Shown here: positions 1-8,675 of the stretch, piece by piece
How positions within the stretch are numbered: the stretch's first letter is position 1
Layout: every line of letters starts with the position of its first letter
Assembly (NCBI GenBank): GCA_008682415.1
Contig: VANK01000008.1
Location: forward strand, 124,001-188,000
From: Acidobacteria bacterium AB60
Lineage (GTDB): Bacteria; Acidobacteriota; Terriglobia; Terriglobales; Acidobacteriaceae
Length of the DNA stretch: 64,000 bases
Direction: 5' to 3'
Translations under genes and position numbers: made by a program
The notes under the pieces: model-generated
Database searches by the model: none
What the model was told of the DNA's origin: nothing
What the model saw: only the letters and a program-made list of their open reading frames with translations

Positions 1-830
1 ACGTCAGCCCGGAATACTTCGCCACCTTGAAGGCCAGGCTGGACCGAGGCCGCCTTCTCACCGAGGAGGACACGAACGTCAAACCCGCGCCGACCGTCAT
101 CAGCGAGTCGCTGGCCCGCAAGTACTTCCCCGGAGAAGATCCGCTGGGCCATAAAATCGGCAACGGCGATCTCGATCCCAAGTCCATGCGCGAAATCGTC
201 GGCGTCATCGCCGATATTCGCGAAAACGGTCTCGCCGACGACACCTTCCCCGCCGAATACGAGCCCATCTATCAAAGCTCCGACAATTACTTCGCCGTCG
301 CCATGCGCACCGCCGGCGACGAGAAGGCCCTGCTCCCCACAATGGCGAAGACCATCCGCGCCATCGACCCCGAACTCGGCGTCTCCGGCGAAATCACCAT
401 GATGGACCAGATCGAGAGCAGCCAGAGCTCTATCATTCATCGCGTCGCAACCTGGCTGGTGGGTGGCTTCGCCGCCATCGCCCTGGTCCTCGGCGTCGTG
501 GGGCTATACGGCGTTGTGGCCTTCTCCGTCAGCCAGAGAACCCGCGAGATCGGCGTGCGCATGGCCCTCGGCGCGCAACGCAAACGGGTCTACGGCATGA
601 TCCTGCGCCAGGCCGGAGGTCTCACCCTCATCGGCATCGGCGCAGGCCTTGCCTGTTCCATCGCCGCGGCCGTCGCCATGAAGTCCTTGCTCTTCCGCGT
701 CGCCGCCTGGGATCTGCCAACCCTCGCTGCCGTCGCGCTGGTGCTCGGCGGCGCCTCCCTGCTGGCCAGCTTCTTGCCCGCGCGCCGTGCCGCTCTGGTC
801 AATCCGGTCGAGGCGCTGCGCAGCGAGTAA
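1..830 (+). CDS. ABC transporter permease, MacB/ADOP type (5' truncated by window edge)
   Basis: The reading frame is open from base 3, so the true start lies left of the window. The visible part of about 275 residues is the C-terminal half of a MacB/FtsX-type permease: a periplasmic core segment, then three hydrophobic segments around residues 140-165, 190-215 and 230-255. It ends with the family's typical tail (ARRAALVNPVEALRSE). The motif REIGVRMALGAQ just after the first segment is characteristic of these permeases. In Acidobacteriota such genes are usually about 800-900 codons long and duplicated within one chain, and the full copy at 55.6 kb resembles this one. The substrate is unknown. 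Identity as an FtsX/MacB permease is secure; total length and partner ATPase cannot be seen. Confidence 0.9.
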   Translation, partial: VSPEYFATLKARLDRGRLLTEEDTNVKPAPTVISESLARKYFPGEDPLGHKIGNGDLDPKSMREIVGVIADIRENGLADDTFPAEYEPIYQSSDNYFAVAMRTAGDEKALLPTMAKTIRAIDPELGVSGEITMMDQIESSQSSIIHRVATWLVGGFAAIALVLGVVGLYGVVAFSVSQRTREIGVRMALGAQRKRVYGMILRQAGGLTLIGIGAGLACSIAAAVAMKSLLFRVAAWDLPTLAAVALVLGGASLLASFLPARRAALVNPVEALRSE

Positions 831-1236
831 TCTGCCGCGCAGACCCGGTCCTCAACGCCTCCCGGGGCGGCCGGCCCCAATCCACGCTCCTCCGCGTGAC
901 CTTTGTCCCTATAACTAAAGTGTTGCGACGGGAACTGCTCCCGCGCGCAACACGCCTGTTTTCATCGCGCCCCGCGAGCGGCCATGCCCCATCTCTCCGC
1001 ACCCTGGCCCTTTCCTAATCAAAGGTCGAAGGTGGCCTTGTTTGCGGACCCAAAACCTCAGTATCCTCAAACCCACAGACTCACCGAAAAGTTGTAGTCG
1101 TCCTCCAGGTCGAGACATGGGTCTCTCCTTGCAGGTTCATCGTGAGAGCTGTCACCCATGAGCGCTCAAAACAATCGCGCGCTGCAAACCACCTAGAGCA
1201 TTCGCCGTTTCTTAGAAGCGTACGAGGTAGAAAACG
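831..1236. other. Intergenic region, no gene seen
   Basis: These 406 bases separate the permease stop from the start of the repeat protein. The reading frames here are short, lack ribosome-binding sites and do not resemble known proteins. A short inverted repeat (GAGAC/GTCTC) lies near 1114-1127. The promoter of the downstream gene should be here, but no convincing -35/-10 pair is visible. Confidence 0.5.
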
Positions 1237-3273
1237 ATGAGATCTCATAAAAGATATGCCGTCCTCGCCCTGCTGATTGCCATAGCTGCCTTCCTCTTGC
1301 CGGCGCCGGCAAGTGCCCAAAAACATGCCCCCCACACCGCCAGCATGAAGGGTACGGCTGCAGCTGCTGCCACCACCACCGGAACAGCCGCCACTCCACC
1401 ACCAGGCCCGCCCGCGCTCTCCCTCGCGCCCGCAGCGCTCTCCTTCGATGCCGAGGTCGGCCGCGCCGCCCCGACGGCACAGTCCCTCGCCATCAGCAGC
1501 AACGGCCCCGCCGTGAGCTACTCTGTCTCCTCCTCGAGCACCGGAAACTGGCTGCGCGTCAAAGCCGGCTCCGCCAAAACCCCAGGCTCCGTCAGCATCT
1601 CCGCCGACTCCGCGGGACTCTCCCCCGGCACCTACTCCGGCACCGTCGTCGTCGCCAGCTCCGACGTCGCCAACAGCCCCATCCCCGTGGCCGTCACCCT
1701 CACCGTCGCCCCGCCACCCATCACCCTCGCCCCCACCGCGCTTTCGTTTACCGCGCAGGAAGGCGGCGTCGCCCCTCCCGATCAGTCCATCGTCACCGGC
1801 AGCGGCAATGGCGCGCCCATCGGCTTCACCCTCGCCGCCTCCAGTTCCGAAGGCTGGCTCACCGTCAAGCCCGCCACCGGCACCACCGGCAAGCCCATCA
1901 GCATCGCTGCCAATCCCGCGGGACTCGCCGCCGGCACGTACTCCGGCACCGTCGTCGTCGATTGCAGCGGCGCCTCCAACTGCCCCGTGCCGGTGCCCGT
2001 CACCTTCACCGTCAATCCCGTGCCCACCATCGCCGTCGGGCCCGAGCTGCTCACCTTCGTCGCCAAGGCCGGAGACAGACCGCCCGCCCCGCAGATGATC
2101 ACCACCCGCAGCAGCGCAGCGCCCGTGCCCTACGCGGTCACCGCCTCCAGCACCGGCGGCTGGCTCGGCGTCAGCTCCTCCACCGGCATCACGCCTGAAC
2201 CGGTCAGCGTCACCGTCAACCCCGTGGGCCTGGCCGCCGGCCCCCACACCGGCACCGTCACCATCACCAGCAAAGACGGCTCCGCGCCACAGGTCGTCGC
2301 CATCGCCTTCAACGTCTCACCGGCCGACCTGCCCACCCTCGGCGTCGCTCCCGCCTATCTCGCCTTCGTCGGACAGGCCGGAGGCACCTCGCCCCCGTCC
2401 CAGACCGTCCTCACCACCAGCAGCAAATCCGCTATCAACTACACGGTCTCCGCCGTCAGCAAAGGAAACTGGCTCAGCGCCTCGGTCAACACCGGTTCCA
2501 CTCCCGGCTCCCTCAAGATCACCGCGAACCCCTCCGGCCTGGCCGCCGGAACCTACACCGGCACCGTCATCCTCGCCAGTCCCGATGCCGCGAATTCCTC
2601 GCAGGCCATCGAGGCCTCCTTCACCGTGACCGCCGCCACGCTCCCCGCCATGAGCGTCGGCCCGCCCACCCTCTCCTTCACCTCCCACACCGGCGAGGTC
2701 ACCCAAGCCTCGCAGACCATCACCATCAGCAGCGGCGGCGCGCCCTTCCACTACACCGCCTCCACCGCCTCCGCATCCTGGCTCAAGGCCACGCCCGTCA
2801 GCGGCGCATCGCCCGGAGCCATGAACATCTCGGTCGCTCCCGCCGGCCTTGCCGCCGGCACCTACACCGGCGCGGTCACGGTCTCCGCCGAGGGCGTCGC
2901 CAACAGCCCCCAGGCCGTCTTCGTCACCCTCACCGTCAGCCCCAAGCCCGTTCCCCGGCTGGCCGTGAGCCCCGCCTCCATGACCTTCACCGCGCAGGCA
3001 GGTGGCAAGCCCCCGGCCGGCCAAACCATCGCCATGGTCAGCACCGGCGACAAGCTCGGCTTCAAGGTCTCCACCGGCACCTCGGCAAGCTGGCTCTCCG
3101 CCACCCCCAACGACGGCGCCACCCCCGGCAGCATCACCGTCTCCGTCAACCCCGCGGGACTGGCCGCCGGCACCTACAACAGCAGCGTGTCCATCGCGGC
3201 ATCCGACGCCGGCAACTCCCCGCGCGTCGTCCCCGTCACCCTCGTCGTCACCGCCGCCGGCAAAAAGCCCTAG
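1237..3273 (+). CDS. Secreted protein with six BACON-like Ig-fold repeats
   Basis: This 678-residue protein starts with a clear Sec signal peptide (charged start, hydrophobic core, PASAQ cleavage region near residue 28). A low-complexity Ala/Thr/Pro linker follows to about residue 58. The rest is six tandem repeats of about 95-105 residues. Each begins with a pattern like 'LAPAALSFTAQ', has a central W in 'NWL' or 'GWL', then 'AGLAAGTYSGTV', and ends in a 'VTLTV' strand. This is the pattern of BACON/Ig-like domains found in surface and secreted proteins. No catalytic domain is present, so a structural, adhesive or carbohydrate-binding role is inferred. The start is supported by GAGG about 12 bases upstream. 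Repeat spacers rich in Thr and Pro suggest an extended extracellular rod. Confidence 0.8.
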   Translation: MRSHKRYAVLALLIAIAAFLLPAPASAQKHAPHTASMKGTAAAAATTTGTAATPPPGPPALSLAPAALSFDAEVGRAAPTAQSLAISSNGPAVSYSVSSSSTGNWLRVKAGSAKTPGSVSISADSAGLSPGTYSGTVVVASSDVANSPIPVAVTLTVAPPPITLAPTALSFTAQEGGVAPPDQSIVTGSGNGAPIGFTLAASSSEGWLTVKPATGTTGKPISIAANPAGLAAGTYSGTVVVDCSGASNCPVPVPVTFTVNPVPTIAVGPELLTFVAKAGDRPPAPQMITTRSSAAPVPYAVTASSTGGWLGVSSSTGITPEPVSVTVNPVGLAAGPHTGTVTITSKDGSAPQVVAIAFNVSPADLPTLGVAPAYLAFVGQAGGTSPPSQTVLTTSSKSAINYTVSAVSKGNWLSASVNTGSTPGSLKITANPSGLAAGTYTGTVILASPDAANSSQAIEASFTVTAATLPAMSVGPPTLSFTSHTGEVTQASQTITISSGGAPFHYTASTASASWLKATPVSGASPGAMNISVAPAGLAAGTYTGAVTVSAEGVANSPQAVFVTLTVSPKPVPRLAVSPASMTFTAQAGGKPPAGQTIAMVSTGDKLGFKVSTGTSASWLSATPNDGATPGSITVSVNPAGLAAGTYNSSVSIAASDAGNSPRVVPVTLVVTAAGKKP

Positions 3274-3312
3274 GCGCAGCCACTTCGCCGCACCGGCGGG
3301 CGAATCACCAAC

Positions 3313-3341
3313 GCGGGGAGAGACCTCCATCCTCTCCCCGC
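3313..3341 (+). terminator. Hairpin after the BACON-repeat gene
   Basis: Perfect 10-bp arms GCGGGGAGAG (3313-3322) and CTCTCCCCGC (3332-3341) enclose a 9-base loop, 40 bases after the stop. There is no T-run after it, so termination is likely but not certain. Confidence 0.55.
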
Positions 3342-3360
3342 CTCCTCCCCACCCCGCCAT

Positions 3361-3769
3361 CTCCGTTCCCCCACAACCGAGGGTGCCCCGTTCTACGCGG
3401 ATCGAAAGATCCGCGTAGGGCGGGACAGCACGACTCTCCCTCAGCTTCTCTCCGTTCCCGCACGACCGAGGGTGCCCCATCCTAGGCGCGCCTTTTGCGC
3501 CTAGGGTGGGACAGCACGACCCCCACCCAGCCATCTCCGTTCCCGCACGACCGAGGGTGCCCCATTCTAGGCGCGCCTTTTGCGCCTAGGGTGGGACAGC
3601 ACGAAACCCACCCAGCCCTCTGCGTTCCCGCACAACCGAGGGTGCCCCATGTCTCCCGCTGTTGGAGACATGGGATACCTCGAACCCATCCCACCCGTCT
3701 GCGTTCTCGCACGACCGCGGGTGCCCCATCCTAGGCGCGCCTTTTGCGCCTAGGGTGGGATACCTCGAA
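3361..3769. repeat. Cluster of five REP-like palindromic units
   Basis: Five units of about 65-75 bases start near 3361, 3450, 3535, 3620 and 3699. Each has the layout 'CGTTCCCGCACGACCGAG', 'GGGTGCCCCA', a variable palindrome, then 'TGGGACAGCACGA' or 'TGGGATACCTCGAA'. Units 2, 3 and 5 share the inner stem CCTAGGCGC/GCGCCTAGG. Unit 1 has CTACGCGGATC/GATCCGCGTAG with a GAAA loop. Unit 4 has ATGTCTCC/GGAGACAT. The outer stem CCCA/TGGG becomes CCCG/CGGG in unit 1, a compensatory change on both arms. Sequence changes while pairing is kept, so the hairpin is what is preserved. The apparent reading frames across this block come from the repeats and are not genes. Confidence 0.85.
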
Positions 3770-3949
3770 CCCCACCCAGCCTCGCGGCCCTCGGCCCTTG
3801 CTACTCGGCTCTCGTCTCTCCGTAGGCACAACGGGTCTTCAGACAACTACGGAGTCCCGTAGGGACGGCGCCTCGCACGATTTGCAACCGAACCGCGCAT
3901 CCCCAAATCAATAGTTGTGCTGCAAAACTACCCCGTGTTCGGAGTCCCT

Positions 3950-4843
3950 GTGCCCAGCCCTGAAATGAACGCCATCCTCGAATTCCTTCAAGAACGAAAA
4001 GCCTCTCGTGCCACCAGGCCGCCAACGCCGCTCGACGAGGCCCGCAAAAACTACGCCCCCTGCGGCCAGTTGCGCCCTCTTCCCGAAGAGGTAGCCGTCA
4101 CGCCCGTCAACGCGCAGGGCGTCCCCGCCTTCTGGCTCGATGCTCCCAACACTGCGGCATCCTCCCGGGTCCTCTTCTTTGTGCATGGAGGCGGCTACAG
4201 CCGCGGCTCTCTGCGCAGTCACGGCCCGCTCGCCGCCCACCTGGGCGCCACGCTGGCGCGCCGCGTCTTCTTCCCCGAATACCGACTCGCTCCCGAGTTC
4301 CCCTTCCCCGCTGCCTTTGACGACACGCTGGCGGCCTGGCGGTGGCTCACCTCCGTCGGAGTCGCGCCCTCCTCCATCGTCGTCGCCGGCGACTCCGCCG
4401 GCGGAGCCCTCTCCCTGGCACTGATGCACGCCCTCCGCGATGCCGGCGAGACCCTCCCCGCGGCCGCCGTGCTCATCTCTCCCTATCTCGACCTCACCGG
4501 CCCCGACCCCTCCATCGCCGAGCGGGTCAACGATCCCAGCTTCACCCCCGCCTACCTGCACGAGGTCGCCGCCATGTATCTGAACGGCGCCGATCCCCGC
4601 AATCCCCTGGCCTCCCCGCTCTTTGCCGACCACTCCGGTCTGCCGCCTCTGCTCCTTCAAGTCGGCAGCGCGGAGTTCCTCCGGTGCGACTCCGAACGCC
4701 TCGCCGCCGCGGCCGCACAGGCCGGCGTCGAGGTCACGCTCGACATGGCCGAGGGTCTGCCCCACGTCTATCAGGTCGCCCTCCACACATCCGAGACCGC
4801 TCGCGCCATTCACCAGATCGCGGAGTTTGCCAATCGCTTCTGA
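3950..4843 (+). CDS. Alpha/beta hydrolase, hormone-sensitive-lipase-like esterase (family IV)
   Basis: This cytoplasmic serine esterase, 297 residues from the chosen start, probably cleaves short-chain carboxylic esters. The family IV hallmarks are all visible: the oxyanion motif HGGGY near residue 75, the nucleophile motif GDSAGG near residue 145, an acidic residue in 'GSAEFLRCDS', and the catalytic His in 'GLPHVYQ' near the C-terminus. The frame is open from a GTG at 3917, but the GTG at 3950 has GGAG five bases upstream and gives the usual N-terminus (MPSPEMNAILEFL), so I prefer 3950; ATG 3965 is a further option. It stands alone, with no operon partner. Substrate unknown. Confidence 0.9.
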   Translation: MPSPEMNAILEFLQERKASRATRPPTPLDEARKNYAPCGQLRPLPEEVAVTPVNAQGVPAFWLDAPNTAASSRVLFFVHGGGYSRGSLRSHGPLAAHLGATLARRVFFPEYRLAPEFPFPAAFDDTLAAWRWLTSVGVAPSSIVVAGDSAGGALSLALMHALRDAGETLPAAAVLISPYLDLTGPDPSIAERVNDPSFTPAYLHEVAAMYLNGADPRNPLASPLFADHSGLPPLLLQVGSAEFLRCDSERLAAAAAQAGVEVTLDMAEGLPHVYQVALHTSETARAIHQIAEFANRF

Positions 4844-5108
4844 ACCGCGCCTCACACCGCAGAACGGTTGACGGTCGCTGCTCATGCCACGGCCGTCGAT
4901 CCCGTGCGCATCACTTCGATGCGCGCAGCCATCCATTTCTGTGGGTCGGGCAGGTCGCCCAGCGCCTCAGCGCAGGCGGACCGCTCGGGCCAGGTCTGAA
5001 GATCAGCGGACGCGCTGCTGTGCAACGCCCGCTCTGAGGGATCACAAAAACTGCGAAGGGCGCAGCCAGCCGGCAACCCTCACGGAGCGCAGCCTGGCAG
5101 TCATCTCA

Positions 5109-5906
5109 TCACCATGTGAGCCCAACGGCCTTTCGCATGGCATCTTCGAATGCCTGATCCTCGAGCCTTCTTCGCAGGCCCAAGATCATCTCCGCATCCG
5201 GGCCGACCGGTACACGAAGCGGTGTCGCGGGCTCTTCGATGGCACGGGCGATGGCCAAGCCGACAACTTCGGGTGCGGTTCTACCAGAGGGGCCGCTCAT
5301 TCTGGTATCGGCGCCAGCCAACTGCTCCCAGAGTCCGGCGTAGTCGGCAGGCCCTTTATGAGGCTCCATCGCTTTGATGCCGGTATCGATGTCTCCCGGC
5401 TCGATCAACACGCAGCGTATTCCAAAGTGACGGACTTCCAGGTGCAGTGACTCCGTCAAGGCTTCCAGCGCGAACTTCGAGGCGCTGTAGGCCGCTCTGA
5501 GCGGCGAGGCGACCCGGCCGTTCACACTCGACACATTCACGATGACCCCCGATCGCCGCTTTCGCCAGGCGGGCAAGACCGCCTGGACCATGCGCAGCGC
5601 GCCCACCGTGTTTGTCTCGAACATCCTCCGGAAACGGTCCAGCGGATAGCCTTCCACCGGCCCTCCGCCAGTTGTTATACCTGCGTTGTTGACGATTGCA
5701 TCCAGCGGACCAACCTCTTCAAGGCACCGCGCCACGGACTCATCGCTGGTGACATCGAGCACATGGGCCTGGATGCCTTCCGATCCAGTCAACGGGGCGA
5801 CGTCGGTGGCAACAACGGAATGCCCTCGGTTGGCAAGCACCTGCGCTGTTGACCGTCCTATGCCGCGTGCCGCGCCCGTAATCAAAACCCTTAGCGTCTT
5901 TGGCAT
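5109..5906 (-). CDS. Short-chain dehydrogenase/reductase (SDR)
   Basis: This is a classical SDR of 265 residues. The cofactor motif TGAARGIG is at residues 9-16, NNAGI follows, and the catalytic set comprises Ser in VNVSSVNG and YSASK. It probably oxidises or reduces an alcohol/ketone with NAD(P)(H); the substrate cannot be read from sequence. The frame extends upstream to 5990, but the ATG at 5906 is preceded by AGGAGGAG six bases away and starts the typical 'MPKTLRVLITGAARG' N-terminus, so this start is preferred. It lies tail to tail with the esterase, separated by 265 bases that hold no convincing gene. Confidence 0.92.
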   Translation of the reverse strand: MPKTLRVLITGAARGIGRSTAQVLANRGHSVVATDVAPLTGSEGIQAHVLDVTSDESVARCLEEVGPLDAIVNNAGITTGGGPVEGYPLDRFRRMFETNTVGALRMVQAVLPAWRKRRSGVIVNVSSVNGRVASPLRAAYSASKFALEALTESLHLEVRHFGIRCVLIEPGDIDTGIKAMEPHKGPADYAGLWEQLAGADTRMSGPSGRTAPEVVGLAIARAIEEPATPLRVPVGPDAEMILGLRRRLEDQAFEDAMRKAVGLTW

Positions 5907-6186
5907 TCGGAACTCCTCCTGCGCGTCATTGATAGTTGGACTCTGGCAGCCGAATCCATAGTCGGCAGGATACGATGTGACCATGCCCACGCGCCGCCGC
6001 CCTTATACACCGGGCTATTCCTGATTTCAACGTTACGGACCACCAGCCCCCGGAGGCGCCAGGTTGAGTTCGAAGGCCGTCCGCACGTCTCCTTATCTCC
6101 GCGGCCCCCGGATGCGCTGAACCAAAACTTGAGAGGAGCGGGCAGCTATTCCTGCTTCTGGGACCCGCTGCTTCTACGCACGAAAA

Positions 6187-6222
6187 GAAATCGGGGAGAG
6201 CCATCAGCCTCTCCCCGATTTC
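6187..6222 (-). terminator. Strong hairpin downstream of the M23 peptidase gene
   Basis: Arms GAAATCGGGGAGAG (6187-6200) and CTCTCCCCGATTTC (6209-6222) pair perfectly over 14 bp with an 8-base loop. Read on the minus strand it is followed by a T-rich stretch (TTTTCG), as expected for a Rho-independent terminator of the gene ending at 6320. The remaining sequence between 5907 and 6319 shows no gene. Confidence 0.75.
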
Positions 6223-6319
6223 GAAACGTTCCACTTACATCAACCTCGCGTCACTCACTTGCCCGTACCAGCAAACTGAAGACGAGTAACGAAAGGTGCG
6301 GACATACAGATCCAAATGC

Positions 6320-7648
6320 TCACTTACCCGTGGGCGAGTTCGTCGACGGATAATAGGCGATCCGATTGAGGCTCCCGTCACAGTCCGTTTGATAGCCCTT
6401 GAGCAACATTCCCTCCATCAGAAGCGTCTGGAGCTGCGGGATGGTTGACGCCCCCGAAGATCCATACCGAACACCGAAGTGGAGATGCGTGCCCTGAGCA
6501 AATCCAGTCTGGCCCATGATCCCAAGCTGATCCCCCTGATGAACCTTGTCCCCTGCTTTCCACAGAGTCTTGCCGTCTGCATGAGTTGGGAGGTTCGCGA
6601 GATGAAGGTAGCGCGTCGTCAATCCCGCCGTCTGGCTAACCACAGGTTGAGTCAATCCGGCTGCGGGGCTGTAATCCCCGTGATTGATCACGATGTAGTT
6701 CCCGTTTTGATTGATGGTCTGAATGTCGGACCCGGCAAATGCGACAACCCCATCTGCTGCCGCCAATACCGGCACCGTGGTTTGGGTGTATTTTCCCCGC
6801 ACTCCCGCACCCTGCGTCATGTACCCGTAGCCTAGGTCGATGGAGAAGAAGTTTGTCCCTGAATGGTATTTGTCAAACCCGGCGAGCCCGGTCCTGCACT
6901 CATACCCACCCGTCTCATTGGTCACAACCCAGGCGTAGTCCCCATTAGTGCCGCCCGGAAGTGGCATCTTCAACGAAATCGGAAAAGGGGCGATTGTCAG
7001 TGATATCCAGGGGCGATTCGTGGATGGCGCGGCGTTGCCCTTGATGTACGCGCTGACTGGCTGGACCCGCGGGTCGGGATACATCGTGCTCCAGAAGTCC
7101 GCCTCGTAGACCTGCCCGGTCGCAGGCGGAACCGCGGGAACATCGAACATGTACCCATCGTTCGTGCTCGGGTTCGTGACCCAGCCGTTGTAGTCAGACG
7201 TTATGTTCGATCCCCAGAAGACGCCGAACTGCGGCTGGGGTAGCCACCCTAGACGTGTCTCCGAGGCGGGCAACGGTGGCCAGTAGCTCATCGTCTTGTA
7301 CACGTCGATGTAGGGCGACGGGTTCGTTGTGTAGGCCGGCATCAAGAACAAAGAAACATTGCTGGCCTTTGGCATCCCGGTAAGATCGAACATCAGGTAG
7401 CTTTGGTTCTTGTACGAATTGCCTGACCCAACATTCGCCGTGCTTACCGCGAGCGTCGACTGCTTCCAGAAGCCGTCCGGATCTTCATACCCCGATAACA
7501 CATGCCCGATGACCTGAACCGAGTTGTTCGTCGTGTCTCGTTGCGTGAATTGAATTGGAAAGGGCGTCGGCTGATACCAGACGCTCACTTGCTGCGCCGA
7601 AAGCGGCAGCGAAATACCAAGTAAACAAACAAACGCAGATACTCTCAT
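6320..7648 (-). CDS. Secreted M23-family metallopeptidase with N-terminal DNRLRE-like domain
   Basis: The 442-residue protein has a Sec signal peptide (cleavage after 'LPLSA' near residue 19). Residues 30-220 form a beta-rich region resembling DNRLRE domains ('NQSYLMFDLTGMPKASNVSLFLMPA'). Residues 265-420 form a LytM/M23 fold. M23 zinc peptidases cut peptidoglycan cross-bridges or glycine-rich peptides outside the cell. Visible motifs are 'YHSGTNFFSIDL' (candidate first His and Asp ligands, more widely spaced than in LytM), 'TRYLHL' and 'GTHLHFGV' (the HxH motif). A perfect palindrome CTTTGCA-C-TGCAAAG lies about 110 bases upstream (7757-7771) and could be an operator. The unusual first-ligand spacing leaves activity slightly uncertain. 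Confidence 0.85.
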   Translation of the reverse strand: MRVSAFVCLLGISLPLSAQQVSVWYQPTPFPIQFTQRDTTNNSVQVIGHVLSGYEDPDGFWKQSTLAVSTANVGSGNSYKNQSYLMFDLTGMPKASNVSLFLMPAYTTNPSPYIDVYKTMSYWPPLPASETRLGWLPQPQFGVFWGSNITSDYNGWVTNPSTNDGYMFDVPAVPPATGQVYEADFWSTMYPDPRVQPVSAYIKGNAAPSTNRPWISLTIAPFPISLKMPLPGGTNGDYAWVVTNETGGYECRTGLAGFDKYHSGTNFFSIDLGYGYMTQGAGVRGKYTQTTVPVLAAADGVVAFAGSDIQTINQNGNYIVINHGDYSPAAGLTQPVVSQTAGLTTRYLHLANLPTHADGKTLWKAGDKVHQGDQLGIMGQTGFAQGTHLHFGVRYGSSGASTIPQLQTLLMEGMLLKGYQTDCDGSLNRIAYYPSTNSPTGK

Positions 7649-7974
7649 GGAAATGATCCCTTCGTAGTGGTTTGGTTCATTTGTTGTCTGTGGAAGGGGA
7701 AGCGTGCGTAAATTCCGGCACTTGCCGAAAAGTTCCCATAGTCTATGCGAGAGTTACTTTGCACTGCAAAGGAATAATATCTTTGGGCAAAACGCCGGAA
7801 ATCGATCATCGTCCTTCGACCGGAGTCCTCGCAGACATCTGAGAAGATACAGTGCACAAACCTCTTGGAATCCGGCCTCATGCCAAAGCAAACTATCAAA
7901 GATGCCGCCGCAGGACGGATAAGCATTTGTCCGTATAACGATCGGGCCCTCTCGTCGCCTTGACCCGGAGTACG
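7649..7974. promoter_or_regulatory. Upstream region of the M23 gene, with a 15-base palindrome
   Basis: The only notable element in this gap between divergent genes is CTTTGCA (7757-7763), one base, then TGCAAAG (7765-7771), a perfect 7-bp dyad. Its place upstream of the peptidase gene suggests an operator. No gene is visible in the stretch. Confidence 0.35.
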
Positions 7975-8006
7975 ATGAGTTCCAAACCGAAAGCTGAGAC
8001 ACGGCC

Positions 8007-8561
8007 TTGATCAAGCAACCGCCATCCACCAGCGAGACACCCGGCGAAGCAGCCGCGCGCATCTTCGCCCTCAACGATCGAATCAATCAGCTGTTGATTG
8101 AGAAACTGGATTCCCGCGCCTGGAGTGCAAGGCTTCCCGCACCACGCTCCCTTGAGGTCCGCACCATCGCCGCCATCTTCACGCACATGCACAACGTCCG
8201 CACCAAGTGGATTCGGCTGAACGCCCCGCACCTCGAGGTTCCGGCGCAACTCGGCCGCGCGCGATGTACGCCGCAACAGGCGCGGGCGGCACTGGCAACA
8301 AGCGCTGCAGCCTGCGTCCAGATGCTGGCTGAGGCCCTTGATGGTTCCGGCCGGATTGTGAGTTTCCTGCGCGACGGCTGGGCTCAGCCCCTGCCCCCCG
8401 GCCGAGAGATGCTGTGGTACATGCTTGCCCACGAGGCCCATCATCGCGGGCAGGTCTGCATGCTCGCTCATCAACTCGGCTTCAAGTTGCCGGGTAAGAT
8501 CACGTCAGCGATGTGGAATTGGGAGGCAATGATCAGAGATCATCATGGCAGGATGGATTGA
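8007..8561 (+). CDS. DinB/YfiT-like putative metal-dependent protein
   Basis: This 184-residue DinB-superfamily four-helix-bundle protein has the expected His ligands: 'THMHNVR' near residue 60 and 'HEAHHRGQ' near residue 146. Members include thiol-transferases and stress-induced proteins; the role here is not predictable. The start is awkward. The frame has only a TTG (8007) and no ATG until residue 60. An ATG at 7975 with GGAG four bases upstream begins MSSKPKAETRP in another frame and runs into a stop exactly at 8008, where the DinB frame begins. Either the TTG is used, or a 1-2 base indel near 8005 has detached the original start. Confidence 0.8.
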   Translation: MIKQPPSTSETPGEAAARIFALNDRINQLLIEKLDSRAWSARLPAPRSLEVRTIAAIFTHMHNVRTKWIRLNAPHLEVPAQLGRARCTPQQARAALATSAAACVQMLAEALDGSGRIVSFLRDGWAQPLPPGREMLWYMLAHEAHHRGQVCMLAHQLGFKLPGKITSAMWNWEAMIRDHHGRMD

Positions 8562-8585
8562 TTGGAGGGCTGCGCGCGCCCTTCA

Positions 8586-8675
8586 CTCCATCAGGAAAGA
8601 TTTGGGAAAGCGCCCGAGTCGGAGTGCCCCGGTCTCCTCGCCTGCGTTCTGAAGAAAGAAGAGCCGGCTCGGTAA
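8586..8675 (+). pseudogene. C-terminal fragment of an ArsR-type regulator
   Basis: The in-frame tail ECPGLLACVLKKEEPAR and stop (8622-8675) closely matches the C-terminus of the intact regulator at 10925-11239 (EYPGLLACVLKEETPAR). At the DNA level 8628-8678 and 11192-11242 differ at only about six positions, mostly silent. No helix-turn-helix part or start exists upstream, because the DinB gene ends just before. I read this as the remnant of a recently duplicated or deleted regulator gene. Confidence 0.65.

Noticed and set aside
3482..3862. Several short frames encoding repeated 'GAPFAPRVG' or 'GHPRSCGN' phrases
   Set aside because: They arise from the REP-like repeat units read in different frames and strands.
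4882..5076. A 64-codon minus-strand frame between the esterase and the SDR, ending 'DPQKWMAARIEVMRTGSTAVA'
   Set aside because: The end looks somewhat protein-like and might be a gene remnant, but no family is recognisable and there is no ribosome-binding site.
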